Of a DNA stretch of 64,000 nucleotides, positions 48,795 through 59,248 are shown one piece after another. The DNA lies in assembly GCA_015061615.1 (NCBI GenBank), contig SUWE01000005.1, positions 19,469 to 83,468 on the forward strand, written 5' to 3'. A program made the translations under genes and the position numbers. The DNA comes from Lentisphaerota bacterium (GTDB taxonomy: Bacteria > Verrucomicrobiota > Lentisphaeria > Victivallales > Victivallaceae). Numbering within the stretch: the stretch's first letter is position 1; each line of letters begins with the position of its first letter. The notes under the pieces are model-generated. The model was not told the DNA's origin, ran no database searches, and was given only the letters and a program-made list of their open reading frames with translations.

Positions 48795-50087
48795 TTGATC
48801 GAGCTGGAAAAAGAAGCAGCGGCTGTTTGTGAACAGCGGGCATTCCTGATCGGCTTTCTTGAGCCGGATCAGGAGTGTGCTGTTGTCGAATCTCAACTTG
48901 ATGAATTGGCAGATCTTGTACGGAATCTTCAGATAATCCCTCTTGAGCCGGAAATCGTCCGGCTCAGAGAACATCATGTCCGATACCGTGCCGGAAGCGG
49001 TAAAGCCGAAGAAATAGCCCGAATGGTGCAGGAGTGTGAAGCTGATTTGCTGGTGTTTGACAGCGATTTGACTCCCTCTCAACAACGCAATTGGGAACGT
49101 CTTACCGGTTGCCCGGTAGTCGGCAGGGAAGAAATAATTCTTGAAATTTTTGCTTCACGGGCGCAGACAAAAGAAGCTGTTTTGCAAGTGGAATTGGCGC
49201 GTTTGGAGTATTCATTGCCACGGCTTCATAAAGCATGGACTCACCTGTCACGGCAACGTGGCGGCGGTGCAACAAACCGCGGGCAGGGTGAGGCTCAGCT
49301 TGAAACAGACCGCCGTTTGATAAAACGCCGCATACAGCAGTTGAAAGATGAACTGGCTCTTGTGCGTAAACAGCGTGCTGCTCAGCGTAAATCACGTTTG
49401 CGCCGTCCGGTGGTTCAGGGGGCATTGGTCGGATATACCAATGTCGGAAAATCTTCTTTGTTGAACGCATTGTGCGATGCAGATGTACTTGCTAAAGATC
49501 AGCTTTTTGCCACTCTTGACCCCACCGCAAGAAAAGTTTTACTGCCCGGTAATGTCGAAATGGTGCTGAATGATACGGTAGGATTCATCCGGAAACTTCC
49601 GCATCAACTGATCGAAGCATTCAAATCAACGCTTGAAGAAGCTGTGCTTGCAGATATTCTGCTGCTTGTGCTTGACGTATCTTCAAGCAATATCGACAAT
49701 GAATGGGAAACAACCCTGTCTGTTCTCAGGGAACTCGGAGCTGATGAAAAACGCATGTTGATCGTATTCAACAAAGTTGACCGTATTGATCCGGAAGATG
49801 ATGCGCTTAAACTTGCACGGTTGCGCGGTTTGTTTCCCGATGCGCTTTATGTTTCAGCACATTCCGGAGAAGGAATGGATAAACTGCGGCAGGCGTTGGC
49901 TGATTTTGCGGCATGTTCACGATCTTTGCTTAAAGCGGCGATTCCGCCTTCGCGTTACGATTTGATAACCCTTGCTCACAGCGCCGGGAATATTTATGAA
50001 GAAGAATATGAGCCGGATGGAACCGCTCAGATAATATTTGCAATAGAAGAAAAATATCAGCACAGGTTTAAGGAGTTTATGCAATGA
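48795..50087 (+). CDS. hflX: GTPase HflX
   Basis: RGGGATNRGQGEAQLETDRR; GYTNVGKSSLLNALCDADV; NDTVGFIRKLPHQLIEAFKSTLEE. Start probably TTG. Confidence 0.93.
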   Translation: MIELEKEAAAVCEQRAFLIGFLEPDQECAVVESQLDELADLVRNLQIIPLEPEIVRLREHHVRYRAGSGKAEEIARMVQECEADLLVFDSDLTPSQQRNWERLTGCPVVGREEIILEIFASRAQTKEAVLQVELARLEYSLPRLHKAWTHLSRQRGGGATNRGQGEAQLETDRRLIKRRIQQLKDELALVRKQRAAQRKSRLRRPVVQGALVGYTNVGKSSLLNALCDADVLAKDQLFATLDPTARKVLLPGNVEMVLNDTVGFIRKLPHQLIEAFKSTLEEAVLADILLLVLDVSSSNIDNEWETTLSVLRELGADEKRMLIVFNKVDRIDPEDDALKLARLRGLFPDALYVSAHSGEGMDKLRQALADFAACSRSLLKAAIPPSRYDLITLAHSAGNIYEEEYEPDGTAQIIFAIEEKYQHRFKEFMQ

Positions 50088-53000
50088 GATCGGCAAAATT
50101 TTTCCTTGCTGTCTTTTTTATACTTGGAACACTGTTTCTGTCAGCAGCTCCGTCGCCATGGGATTCCTGGCGTTCCGGATATACGAATTTTGAACAGGGG
50201 GAGTCTTTCCGTGAACGCGGGAATTATACTGAAGCATTGAAATTTTTTGAAAAAGCACGTAAAAATTATCTTGCGGTGCGTACCGCAAGACCTGACTGGA
50301 ACCAGCGCGTGATAGCCGATCGTCTCCGTGATTGTGACCGTCAGATCGCTGAATTGCGCCGTCTGCTCGGCTTGACGGCAACTAAAACGAAACCTGAGAA
50401 CGAAAAAGAGATCAAAAAGACCTCCGGTCGTTCAGAAGTTCCCTCAGGGGGATCTGCTGTGCAAACTCCGTCTGTTACAGACAGTGAGCGCGTTGCAGCT
50501 CTGAGGCGTCAGGTTATCGAACTGAAACTTTCAAGTCAGCGATTGAATGCTGAACTTCAAAAACAACGTAAATTTGAGACGGAAATTGCATCGCTGCTCC
50601 GCGACCGGAAAGTTGTGGATGAGCGTTACGCATTGTTGGAAAAACGTTACAAAGCGTTGGAAGAAGAATTGAAAACCCCCAATGAAAGAATATCATCTCT
50701 GGAACAGCAGCTCGTTGATGAACGGCTGAATAAAGAGCGCATTGCCAAACAATATTCGAGTGCTGAACAGCAGCTGAAGATCGAAAAAGAAAATTCCAGA
50801 TTGAATCAAATTGCCAAAAAAGCTCTTGAAGATTTGCTGAAGAAGAGAAATGAAGAGCTTCAGCAGAAAAATCATGAAATCAGCACGTTGCTTGAACGGA
50901 GTAACGAGGTTGCAAAATTGAACAATCAGGTTGCTGAACTCAATCAGATCATCAAGCTCCGTAATGATGAAATCGCTGAACTGAAAAAAGCTTCAGACAG
51001 CGGTAAAAACGAGAGCATTGAAAATAAGCGTCAGCTTGCGTTGTGGCAGAATGAACGCAAATTGCTGGAAGATAAAATTACGGTGATGACTAAAGAACGC
51101 GATGGATTGGCAGAATCTTTGCGTGACTTGCAAGGTAAGAATGATACTCTTGCTTCTGAAAACAGAAAACTGCATCTTGACTGGGAGAAGGAAAAAAATG
51201 CAGTTCGTCTCAATGCCGCAGAACTTTCAAACTTGCGTGAACGCAATCAGAAACTTGAAGAAGACCTTAAATCCGTTTACAAACGTGCTGAAGATTTTGA
51301 AAAACGTTTATCTACCCGCAATAGTGCTGACTTTCAGGCGGCTGCTGCTGCAAAAAATTCAATGAAACAGCTGGAAAATGATTTGCTTGCCGCTCAGAAT
51401 CAACTTATTTCCCTGCGTTCGGAGCTTGATGCAGCTAAAAGTGGTAATGATGAGCGTGAACGTAAATTGAAAGCAGTGAACGATGAAAATCTTAAAGTCC
51501 GGGCAGAAGTTGTCGCTGCACTGGAAAAAGAAAAAACTCTTCAGCAGGAACTTGTACAGCTGCGCCCATTGAAAGAACAGCTGGAGCAGCTTCAGCGTAA
51601 TTTTCAGGCACTTTCCGCAGAAAACCGTGAAAATCGTTTGCTGGTCGAAGCCGCAAAACCCCGGCAGGCTGAACTGGAAAAAGCCAAACTCCGTCTGGTA
51701 GAAAATGATCGGTTGAAAAATGAGCTGGCAAAAGAACAGCAGTTGAATGCTGAATTGAAATCAGCTTACAATAAAGATCAGGCGGAATTGACTCAGTTGC
51801 GCCGCCGCTCCGCTGAATTTGAGACTTCCCGCCGTAAAATGGCGGAACTGGAGGCTAAAGCTAAAGAAGCAGATCGTTTGCAGAATGTTGAAAAAGAACT
51901 TATTTCCCTGCGTCAGCGTGAAGTTGAATTGGCTGCATTGAAAATAAAATTGGGAGAAGTGGAAAATTCACTGCGCAAAGTCAACGACGATTTTGCTGTC
52001 AGCAAAGATGAAAATAAAAAACTGTCAGATACATTGAATGATTTGCGTAAGAAAAACAGCGAGTTGGAAAGACTTCAGCGCGTGAATAAAGAACTTGATG
52101 CGATGATCGCCAGTCAAAGTGCGGAGTTGGATAAGCTCAATAAGCAAGTCGCCGCATTTCAGGCAAAACAAAGTGTTGATGTTCATGTCGTTTGCCGGGC
52201 GGAAATAGAAAAACTCCGCACTGCTGCCGCCAGTGCTGTTGCGAGGGCATCTGCTGTCGCTGAACCTTTGAATGAACGGATAGGTCAGTTGCAGAACGAG
52301 CTTGACTTGTTGAAAGAGCAGAAAAAAGTTATCGCGGCAAGAGAGAGTGAATTGATTCGTAAGTCTAAGCTCAAAGACAGTGAAATAGCGCAGTTGCGGC
52401 GGTTGAACAATGAGCTGGCTGAGTTCAGAAATAAATCAGCCAATGATTTGCTTGCAAAAGTGGATGCTTCAAAAGTTGCCCGTTTGGAAGACGAACTTAC
52501 GGCAATAAATAAACTCAATGCAGAACTGGCTGCGGAACGCGACAAACTCCTTGCTCAGTTGGAAAACCGCAAAAACGATGAGAACGGTGAGAATGTCCCC
52601 GCACTTCAGAGTGAGCGTTCTCCCGAAGAACTTGCCGGAGCCGGATTGAATGCAGAAAAAGAGGGCAAACTTGAACTTGCCGTTTGGCATTATCAGCAGG
52701 CATTGGCAAATAAAAAAGATTTTGCTCCGGCACATTTGCGCTTGGGAATGATATATTATCGCAGGGGAAGTTTTGCTGAGGCTGCTCCCCATCTCTCTGC
52801 GGCATACCATGCTGATCCGGGCAATCATCAGCTTGCTCTTGTTACGGCGCGCTGTTTTATCGCTGTATCACGTTTCGGCAATGCAAAAACTATTGTCGAC
52901 AAACTGCTTAAAGCGGAACCGGAAAATGCTCTGGTTTTAATGTGTGCCGCATTGATCGACGCCGGTTGCGGAGCTCCTGCAAGAGCAGAAGAAAAACTTT

Positions 53001-53584
53001 TGAGTGCCGCGCGGCTCAATCCGGCATCGTTTGAAATTCAGCTTGAGTTGGCAAAACTGCTTGCTTCGTCAATTTCAGACCGCCGCAGAGAAGCTGTTAT
53101 CGCTTACGAAAAAGCGCGGGAACTTGGAGCTGCTCCTGAACCGGAAATCGAAAAACAGCTTGGCTCAATGCTTGATCACCGTCGTGAACTCGTGCGTTTT
53201 ATGAGCGGAGCTGCCAAAGAAGCTGAAGTAAGTTCTGATTGGCGTTCTGCAGCATGGTATTACAAAAAAATAACGGAAGAAAATCATCCGGGATATATTC
53301 CGCTTCTTGCCTTTGCTCAGTGGAAATCCGGTAATGCTTCTGCTGCAAAAGAGACTCTCGAATTTAACAAGCCCAGCCGCAACGCAATGGTCGTCAAATT
53401 CCTTATTGCATATACTGAAAAGGATTATGAAGCGGCAATGCGCGCGGCTCAGCAGTGCATCGGTGCGGCGATCCCCGCCGACTGGGTCGGTGTCAATCTT
53501 GAGTTGGAAAAACTGAAAAAACAATCCAATCCGTTGCCGGCAGTTAAAGTACTTTTGAAAAGTTTGCAGGCAAATAAAAAGTAA
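50084..53584 (+). CDS. Exported coiled-coil/TPR protein, 1166 aa
   Basis: Signal peptide MRSAKFFLAVFFILGTLFLSAAPS; long Glu/Lys/Leu/Gln-rich coiled coil; C-terminal TPRs (AHLRLGMIYYRRGSFAEAAPHLSAAYHADP). Confidence 0.8.
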   Translation: MRSAKFFLAVFFILGTLFLSAAPSPWDSWRSGYTNFEQGESFRERGNYTEALKFFEKARKNYLAVRTARPDWNQRVIADRLRDCDRQIAELRRLLGLTATKTKPENEKEIKKTSGRSEVPSGGSAVQTPSVTDSERVAALRRQVIELKLSSQRLNAELQKQRKFETEIASLLRDRKVVDERYALLEKRYKALEEELKTPNERISSLEQQLVDERLNKERIAKQYSSAEQQLKIEKENSRLNQIAKKALEDLLKKRNEELQQKNHEISTLLERSNEVAKLNNQVAELNQIIKLRNDEIAELKKASDSGKNESIENKRQLALWQNERKLLEDKITVMTKERDGLAESLRDLQGKNDTLASENRKLHLDWEKEKNAVRLNAAELSNLRERNQKLEEDLKSVYKRAEDFEKRLSTRNSADFQAAAAAKNSMKQLENDLLAAQNQLISLRSELDAAKSGNDERERKLKAVNDENLKVRAEVVAALEKEKTLQQELVQLRPLKEQLEQLQRNFQALSAENRENRLLVEAAKPRQAELEKAKLRLVENDRLKNELAKEQQLNAELKSAYNKDQAELTQLRRRSAEFETSRRKMAELEAKAKEADRLQNVEKELISLRQREVELAALKIKLGEVENSLRKVNDDFAVSKDENKKLSDTLNDLRKKNSELERLQRVNKELDAMIASQSAELDKLNKQVAAFQAKQSVDVHVVCRAEIEKLRTAAASAVARASAVAEPLNERIGQLQNELDLLKEQKKVIAARESELIRKSKLKDSEIAQLRRLNNELAEFRNKSANDLLAKVDASKVARLEDELTAINKLNAELAAERDKLLAQLENRKNDENGENVPALQSERSPEELAGAGLNAEKEGKLELAVWHYQQALANKKDFAPAHLRLGMIYYRRGSFAEAAPHLSAAYHADPGNHQLALVTARCFIAVSRFGNAKTIVDKLLKAEPENALVLMCAALIDAGCGAPARAEEKLLSAARLNPASFEIQLELAKLLASSISDRRREAVIAYEKARELGAAPEPEIEKQLGSMLDHRRELVRFMSGAAKEAEVSSDWRSAAWYYKKITEENHPGYIPLLAFAQWKSGNASAAKETLEFNKPSRNAMVVKFLIAYTEKDYEAAMRAAQQCIGAAIPADWVGVNLELEKLKKQSNPLPAVKVLLKSLQANKK

Positions 53585-53593
53585 AATCGCGGT

Positions 53594-55093
53594 TCAAAAC
53601 CTGATTTTACCGTCAAGCATGGATAGACGTATACCTTCAGCAAGACAGTGAGGATTGGAAAAATCTGCCTTGCTGTCTATTTCTTCCGGGGAAAATACAC
53701 AGATATCAGCCTTTTTCCCGCATTGAATTTTTCCGATTTCATTCAACGAGAAGAAATCGGCAGGCGTGCCGGTTACACTGCTGACTGTTTTGCCGATAGA
53801 TTCTCTGCTGTCAAGTTTCAGCCTGATGAATTTTGCGATCGCTCCGAAAGCTCTTGGATGAGCCGTCCCGAATTCGGAACTCAGGGGCAGGGCGTTGCCG
53901 TCGCTCCCCCCCATGCAAAGCGGATGAGTGATTATTTTTATCATGTTTTCGTCCGACATACCGGCTGCTCCGATCGTTGCTGTTGTCGCATCGAAAAAGA
54001 GTTGATCTATAACCGCGATTGCCGGTTCTCCGGGAAGTTCAGTGTATTTTTTGCCGATAAATTTCTTCCACACCGGATGAGTTGTTCCAGTCAGGCGCCA
54101 TCGTGACCAATCATCAGCTTTTTCCTTTGTAAGAAAAATCTGCAATTCTTCTCGCAAGGCGGCATCCTGCAATTTTATTGTAATATCTCTGTCCGGCATT
54201 GTGTCAAACGGCGGCGGCAATATTACGCTCAGCATAGTTTGACTTTCCGTGTACGGATAACGGTCAAAACGGATATCGATTCCCTGTTCGCGGTAATTTG
54301 CGATCAACTCCAGTGCGGCGGGCAGTTTATGCCAGTTGCTTTTTCCGGCGGTTTTGAAATGACTTATCTGGATTTTTTTCAGTCCGGCATCGGCGGCAGC
54401 GGAAAAGGTTTCTTCGAGACTTTCCAGAAGATTATCACCTTCACTCCGTAGATGAGTTGCGTAAACGGCATCATGTTTTGCAAGGACCCTCATCAACGCT
54501 GTTATTTCATCTTTTTCTGCAAAGCATCCGGGGGTATACAGCAATCCGGTCGACAATCCCGGTGATCCGGCGGCAAGGGAATCTTCAAGAAATTGTCCCA
54601 TTTTTTGCAAATCGGAAAATGAAATATCTTTTTTATCATACCCCATTACTGCCGAACGCAAAGTGTTGTGACCGCACAGAGAGAAACTTCTCAATTTCGG
54701 AGAGGTTTTTTGCAATACATTTTTATAATCTGATAAGGTCCGCCACTCAAGCGGAACTCCGTAATTCGCATATAAACTTTCCAGATGTTCCCGGTTTTTT
54801 GAGGTGATGGGGAAGGCTGATAAGCCGCAATTTCCGGTGATTTCTGCAGTTATTCCCTGGCAGCACTTACTTTCTGCTTCCGGTGAAGCGAGCAGAGATA
54901 TATCACTGTGTCCATGGACGTCAATAAATCCCGGAGCAATTATTTCATCTTTGAATGTAAGGATTTTATCGGCGGCACTTACACCGTAAATGTCGTTTTC
55001 AACAGCAATGATCCTGTCATTTTCCACAAGCAGAGCTTTGCGGACCGGTTCAGCGGTTCCATCGGCGACGAAACCTTTCAATAAAATACGCAT
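53594..55093 (-). CDS. D-aminoacylase / N-acyl-D-amino-acid deacylase
   Basis: IIAPGFIDVHGHSDISLLASPEAESKCCQGITAEITGNCGLSAFPI; YATHLRSEGDNLLESLEE; CMGGSDGNALPL; HPRAFGAIAKFI. Confidence 0.9.
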   Translation of the reverse strand: MRILLKGFVADGTAEPVRKALLVENDRIIAVENDIYGVSAADKILTFKDEIIAPGFIDVHGHSDISLLASPEAESKCCQGITAEITGNCGLSAFPITSKNREHLESLYANYGVPLEWRTLSDYKNVLQKTSPKLRSFSLCGHNTLRSAVMGYDKKDISFSDLQKMGQFLEDSLAAGSPGLSTGLLYTPGCFAEKDEITALMRVLAKHDAVYATHLRSEGDNLLESLEETFSAAADAGLKKIQISHFKTAGKSNWHKLPAALELIANYREQGIDIRFDRYPYTESQTMLSVILPPPFDTMPDRDITIKLQDAALREELQIFLTKEKADDWSRWRLTGTTHPVWKKFIGKKYTELPGEPAIAVIDQLFFDATTATIGAAGMSDENMIKIITHPLCMGGSDGNALPLSSEFGTAHPRAFGAIAKFIRLKLDSRESIGKTVSSVTGTPADFFSLNEIGKIQCGKKADICVFSPEEIDSKADFSNPHCLAEGIRLSMLDGKIRF

Positions 55094-55096
55094 CGG

Positions 55097-58000
55097 TCAA
55101 ATATGTTCCTTCTGCAAAATTTCAAGCACACGGTAAAATTCTGAAACACTCCATGCCTGAGCCGGACAACCGCCACTGCGGTGCGGTGTGCTGCCGTCGA
55201 TGATTTCCGGCATTTCTCCGGCGATACCCATTTCCATTCTGTCAGCGGCAGACATGAGCAGCGCAAGAGCGCGTTTGCGGGAATTTTCTTTACCGAGAAG
55301 ATACAATGCCTCGCAATAGGCAGGAAATGGCCAGCACCATGCAGTGCCGTTATGATATGCGGCTTTTCTTGAAGTGTCCTCCGGACCGCAATATTTTCCC
55401 TGATAAGGATGCACCGGATCATTGAGCAACTGTCCGTTGTGATAAATCGGCAGGGAATACGATACCATTGTGTCGTCAAGTGTCCGGATCGCTCCGGGAA
55501 TGATGAGTTTTTCAGCTGCGGCAAGGATATTCTGCTGTTTGACAGGATCGCTCACTGCACCGAAAATCACTGCCGTGAGAATGTTGCACCGCAAATGATC
55601 GTCCGGGGCAGCCTGCGCCGCCGGAGTACCCGGATCACAATGCAGGCAGTCAGACACCGTTGTTCCGTTAAAATATAATTTTTCAATACTTGCTTGAACT
55701 TTTCGGGCAAGTTCGTGTTCACCGAGAAATTCCAATGCGGCAAACCAGAGCGACTGTATCTCAATGGGATATCCTTTACGCGGAGTACCTGCCGGATAAT
55801 TGGTATCCATCCAGCTGAAGTGTGACGGGCTGAAAATCAAGCCGCTATCCTTATCCATTGATATGCCGTTGGGCGTTCCGTTTTTGTAATGTTCCGTTAT
55901 GGAAAGGAGGATTTTATGCAACGTTCTGCCGCCGCAATCGGTGTTCAGAAATTTTTTGTTTCCGGTCTCAGCAATATAGTCTCTTGCCGCAATAATCAGA
56001 TAGAGCGGCGCATCGGTCGTATCACGGTTTGAGTCGTTGCCGCCGCAAATCATATTGGGAATCGTTCCATCTTTTTCAAATGCGGCAAAGCGGCGGATTA
56101 TATCTGCTGATTGCTGTTGAAACTCCGGAAATTTCACCAGTCCGCGGAGAACGATCAGGGTATCTCTCCCCCAATCCAGAAACCATGGATATCCGGCAAT
56201 GACAGTGTTCAACCCGTCTCGTTTTACGATAAAACGGCTGAGAGAGTCGATCGCCAGAGCCGCAGTCGGCAAAGATTCCGGATAATCAGCGGGGGGGTAT
56301 TCCGGGGGGACTGCTTCGTTCTCCTCAGCAGATGCAGTCAGGGTAACGGTTTCATCAACAGCTAAAGGAATTGCGAAATATCCCGGACTGAAAAGATCAG
56401 TTTTGTCGTTCATGCCATAATAACGTTCCATCGGCAGATCGACCATATATTGCCACTCCGGTTCCTGATAAAACTCTCCGGAAGACACATGCATTTTCAA
56501 TCTGCGTGACGCCGGTTGAAATTCAAAACCGCCGGAAAAAGTTTTTATCGACTGCCGGAAAATATATTCTGCACCGTCGCATGCACGCGTAAGAGTGTGA
56601 TTGCCCCTGTCTTCAAGGTCCGGACGTAAAATCAGTTTGGCAACAGGAGTGAATCCTCCGGATACAGGCAAACGGTGGAACTTCAGTTCCACACAATTTT
56701 GATCAAGTGCCATTCTGAATGATACAGATAAATTGCATTTTCCGCCATGACCGTCCGGAACGGAAAATTCCCATTTAGCCCGGTTGCCGGGGTGGGAAGA
56801 AAAACTTTCCAGAGTTTTTTCTGTTAATTCCTGAGAGTAGTCATCAAGGACGATCCAAGCCCGGCACCTGGTAAACATGATATGCCGGTCTACGGGAAAT
56901 TCCGGCTCATCGTTGACCGCTAAAATTGCTTCATATTTGCTGGTGAGTTTTCCCCAGCGAGCATTGAACAACGCATAAGAAGCATGAATGTTTGAACCGA
57001 AGGCAAAGCATCCGGCAGATCCATTCCAGTTTTTTCTGAGCGTGATCATGCGTTTATCTGCATTGGGCAGCAGGTGGAGTATGCCGGAAATCTTTGATAT
57101 TTTGCCGGTGTCAAATGCGGTAAATTCCAACGTGATATCTTCCGGTATGCTGCGTTGTTTCGCCGGAAGGCGCAACAATGCAAAAAATATTCCGTCGGCA
57201 TTCTGTAAACTGCGTACACGGCAGAGGTTTTCATTGTCATTGTGCAGATCGGCAATAAAAGGAACTTTACTGCGGAGCAAAAGCAGGTCTCCGGGGGGGA
57301 CCATTACAACCCGGTCCGCATCCTGCGGATAAAACCATGAGGTTACCGGGGCAGGGGTCGTTCCGGATATATCTTCCACAAATTTTACCGGATCTTTACA
57401 GAGCAGTTCTCCGTCTGCTTCTGAAGCACGGTTGATCGTGGTAAAATTCATCGCTGCTTTTTGCGCCATTGCTGCCGCCTGAAGTTTCACAGGAACCGGT
57501 ATTGAATCAGGAATTTCAAAATCATCAAATGTCAGGCAGAGCGCTTCTCCGGGGGCAAGGTCGCAAGATGAGTTATTTGCATCAAGTCTGTTGAAACGCA
57601 ATATTTTTCCTGTAAGCAAATCTTTTGCATGATCTGCGTTTTGTGATAAAAAATGGACACTGCTTGCGTTGTTGCAATCCAAATTGAGCAAAATAAGCAA
57701 GGTTGAACCGTTTGCTGCTTTGCGCAGCGCAGCGATGACATTTCCCGGTCCGTGCTGAATCAGTTTGACTTCCGCATCACTGGCAAATGCCGGATGAGTG
57801 GAAAGCAGAATGTTTACTTTGCCGATAAGTGAACACAGGTTGTCAACAGCTCCGAAATTAAGGGCGCTGCATCCGTGTACGTCGATTTTTTCGGTTGCAA
57901 AAAACTCTGCTCCGTTTGCAAATCCGAACGAACCGTTGACGGAAAGCAGGGCGTTGACAAGGAAACGTAATCCTGCAAAAATTTTTCCTTCAGCTGCCAA

Positions 58001-59242
58001 GCGGTTGTTGTCATGGGTTTCTGCAAAATTTACCAGCGTTCCTCCACGGAGTGATGAATTGTTCACATAGGGGTAGTACGCAGATATCTGATCGCGGGTG
58101 TAGTTTTGGAACAGTTCGGAATACCCCCAGTCAAGTCCGGTTTTTTCAAGCAGTTCCTCCTGAATATCAAGTGGTCCGCCAAGACCTTCAAGTAAAAAAG
58201 TTGTATCCGGATACTCCTTTCGGACTTTGGCAACGATATAGTTCCACGCTTCCGCCGGAAGCATGTATCCGGCATCACAGCGGAAACCGTCCACTCCGCG
58301 CTTGCACCAGAACAGGAACACCTCTGCCATAAGGTTGTGGACTTGCGGATTGCTGTAATCCAGCTGGCAGAGATCCGCCCATACGATGCCCCATGCTCCC
58401 GGGCTGACAAACTCACCATTCTCTTTTCGGATAAAATACTCCGGATGCTCACTTTGAAGTTTCGATGCCCAACCGGTATGATTGACCGGCAAATCCATAA
58501 AAAGTCTGCCGTTTCTGGCGTGTACTGCATCTATAAGTTCGCCAAATTGTTCGATCGGAGTCGCGGTCGTATCAAAATCCGCAAGAGCCGGATCGACCGC
58601 AAAATAATCTGTCGCCGCAAACGGACTGCCGTAGCGTCCCATTCTTCCGAATGCTACCGGTGTCGGATGGATCGGCAGTAACTGCAATATCCGGCAATTC
58701 AGAGTGTTGAATATATGATCAAGACCGGATATCACACTGCGGAATGTGCCGGATGGCGGTATGATAACAAAACCTTCGTTATCCAACGTTGAAAAATCCG
58801 GCAGTTCCGGTGAATGCGGCAGATATCTCCACTTGCCCCATTGACGGATAAAACAGCTGTAAATCCCGTTGCCGCAGGAGTTGAGGTTTGATGAAACTTT
58901 CAGCTTGAAGTTTTCACCATTTGCCCAGATCACAGGCAAATGGTCATCGGGAATGAAACAACATTTTGCCTCAAAAGTTCCCGGCTCAGTGAGCGGCAGA
59001 GTAATAGAGTATCTGCCATTTACCGTTTTGACCATATTGAAATCGCGCCAGTCACTGCCTTTGGGGTGACGCCGGAGTCTGTTTTTATCAATGATTTCAG
59101 CAGCTTTTAAACTGCTGCCGCCTATATTGGTGCGCAGAACAGCACGACCGCTGCCGGGTGTTCCACGGAAACTCAGTTCAAATGTTACAGTTTCTCCGGT
59201 AAAAAACAGACGTTTTCCCGGGATTATACGCTGGTAGAGCAT
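55097..59242 (-). CDS. Bifunctional debranching-type enzyme: GH13-like domain plus amylo-alpha-1,6-glucosidase-like domain
   Basis: N-terminal LQLLPIHPTP, RLFMDLPVNHTGW, GVDGFRCDAGYMLP, FLLEGLGGP, NFAETHDNNRLA. C-terminal VIAGYPWFLDWGRDTLIVLRGL, IPNMICGGNDSNRDTTDAPLYLI, WMDTNYPAGTPRKGYPIEIQSLWFAAL. Confidence 0.9.
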   Translation of the reverse strand: MLYQRIIPGKRLFFTGETVTFELSFRGTPGSGRAVLRTNIGGSSLKAAEIIDKNRLRRHPKGSDWRDFNMVKTVNGRYSITLPLTEPGTFEAKCCFIPDDHLPVIWANGENFKLKVSSNLNSCGNGIYSCFIRQWGKWRYLPHSPELPDFSTLDNEGFVIIPPSGTFRSVISGLDHIFNTLNCRILQLLPIHPTPVAFGRMGRYGSPFAATDYFAVDPALADFDTTATPIEQFGELIDAVHARNGRLFMDLPVNHTGWASKLQSEHPEYFIRKENGEFVSPGAWGIVWADLCQLDYSNPQVHNLMAEVFLFWCKRGVDGFRCDAGYMLPAEAWNYIVAKVRKEYPDTTFLLEGLGGPLDIQEELLEKTGLDWGYSELFQNYTRDQISAYYPYVNNSSLRGGTLVNFAETHDNNRLAAEGKIFAGLRFLVNALLSVNGSFGFANGAEFFATEKIDVHGCSALNFGAVDNLCSLIGKVNILLSTHPAFASDAEVKLIQHGPGNVIAALRKAANGSTLLILLNLDCNNASSVHFLSQNADHAKDLLTGKILRFNRLDANNSSCDLAPGEALCLTFDDFEIPDSIPVPVKLQAAAMAQKAAMNFTTINRASEADGELLCKDPVKFVEDISGTTPAPVTSWFYPQDADRVVMVPPGDLLLLRSKVPFIADLHNDNENLCRVRSLQNADGIFFALLRLPAKQRSIPEDITLEFTAFDTGKISKISGILHLLPNADKRMITLRKNWNGSAGCFAFGSNIHASYALFNARWGKLTSKYEAILAVNDEPEFPVDRHIMFTRCRAWIVLDDYSQELTEKTLESFSSHPGNRAKWEFSVPDGHGGKCNLSVSFRMALDQNCVELKFHRLPVSGGFTPVAKLILRPDLEDRGNHTLTRACDGAEYIFRQSIKTFSGGFEFQPASRRLKMHVSSGEFYQEPEWQYMVDLPMERYYGMNDKTDLFSPGYFAIPLAVDETVTLTASAEENEAVPPEYPPADYPESLPTAALAIDSLSRFIVKRDGLNTVIAGYPWFLDWGRDTLIVLRGLVKFPEFQQQSADIIRRFAAFEKDGTIPNMICGGNDSNRDTTDAPLYLIIAARDYIAETGNKKFLNTDCGGRTLHKILLSITEHYKNGTPNGISMDKDSGLIFSPSHFSWMDTNYPAGTPRKGYPIEIQSLWFAALEFLGEHELARKVQASIEKLYFNGTTVSDCLHCDPGTPAAQAAPDDHLRCNILTAVIFGAVSDPVKQQNILAAAEKLIIPGAIRTLDDTMVSYSLPIYHNGQLLNDPVHPYQGKYCGPEDTSRKAAYHNGTAWCWPFPAYCEALYLLGKENSRKRALALLMSAADRMEMGIAGEMPEIIDGSTPHRSGGCPAQAWSVSEFYRVLEILQKEHI

Positions 59243-59248
59243 AAGTGA

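Noticed and set aside
47424-49085. 553-aa minus-strand ORF
   Set aside because: Antisense to the malic enzyme and hflX, both with clear motifs. No recognisable domains.
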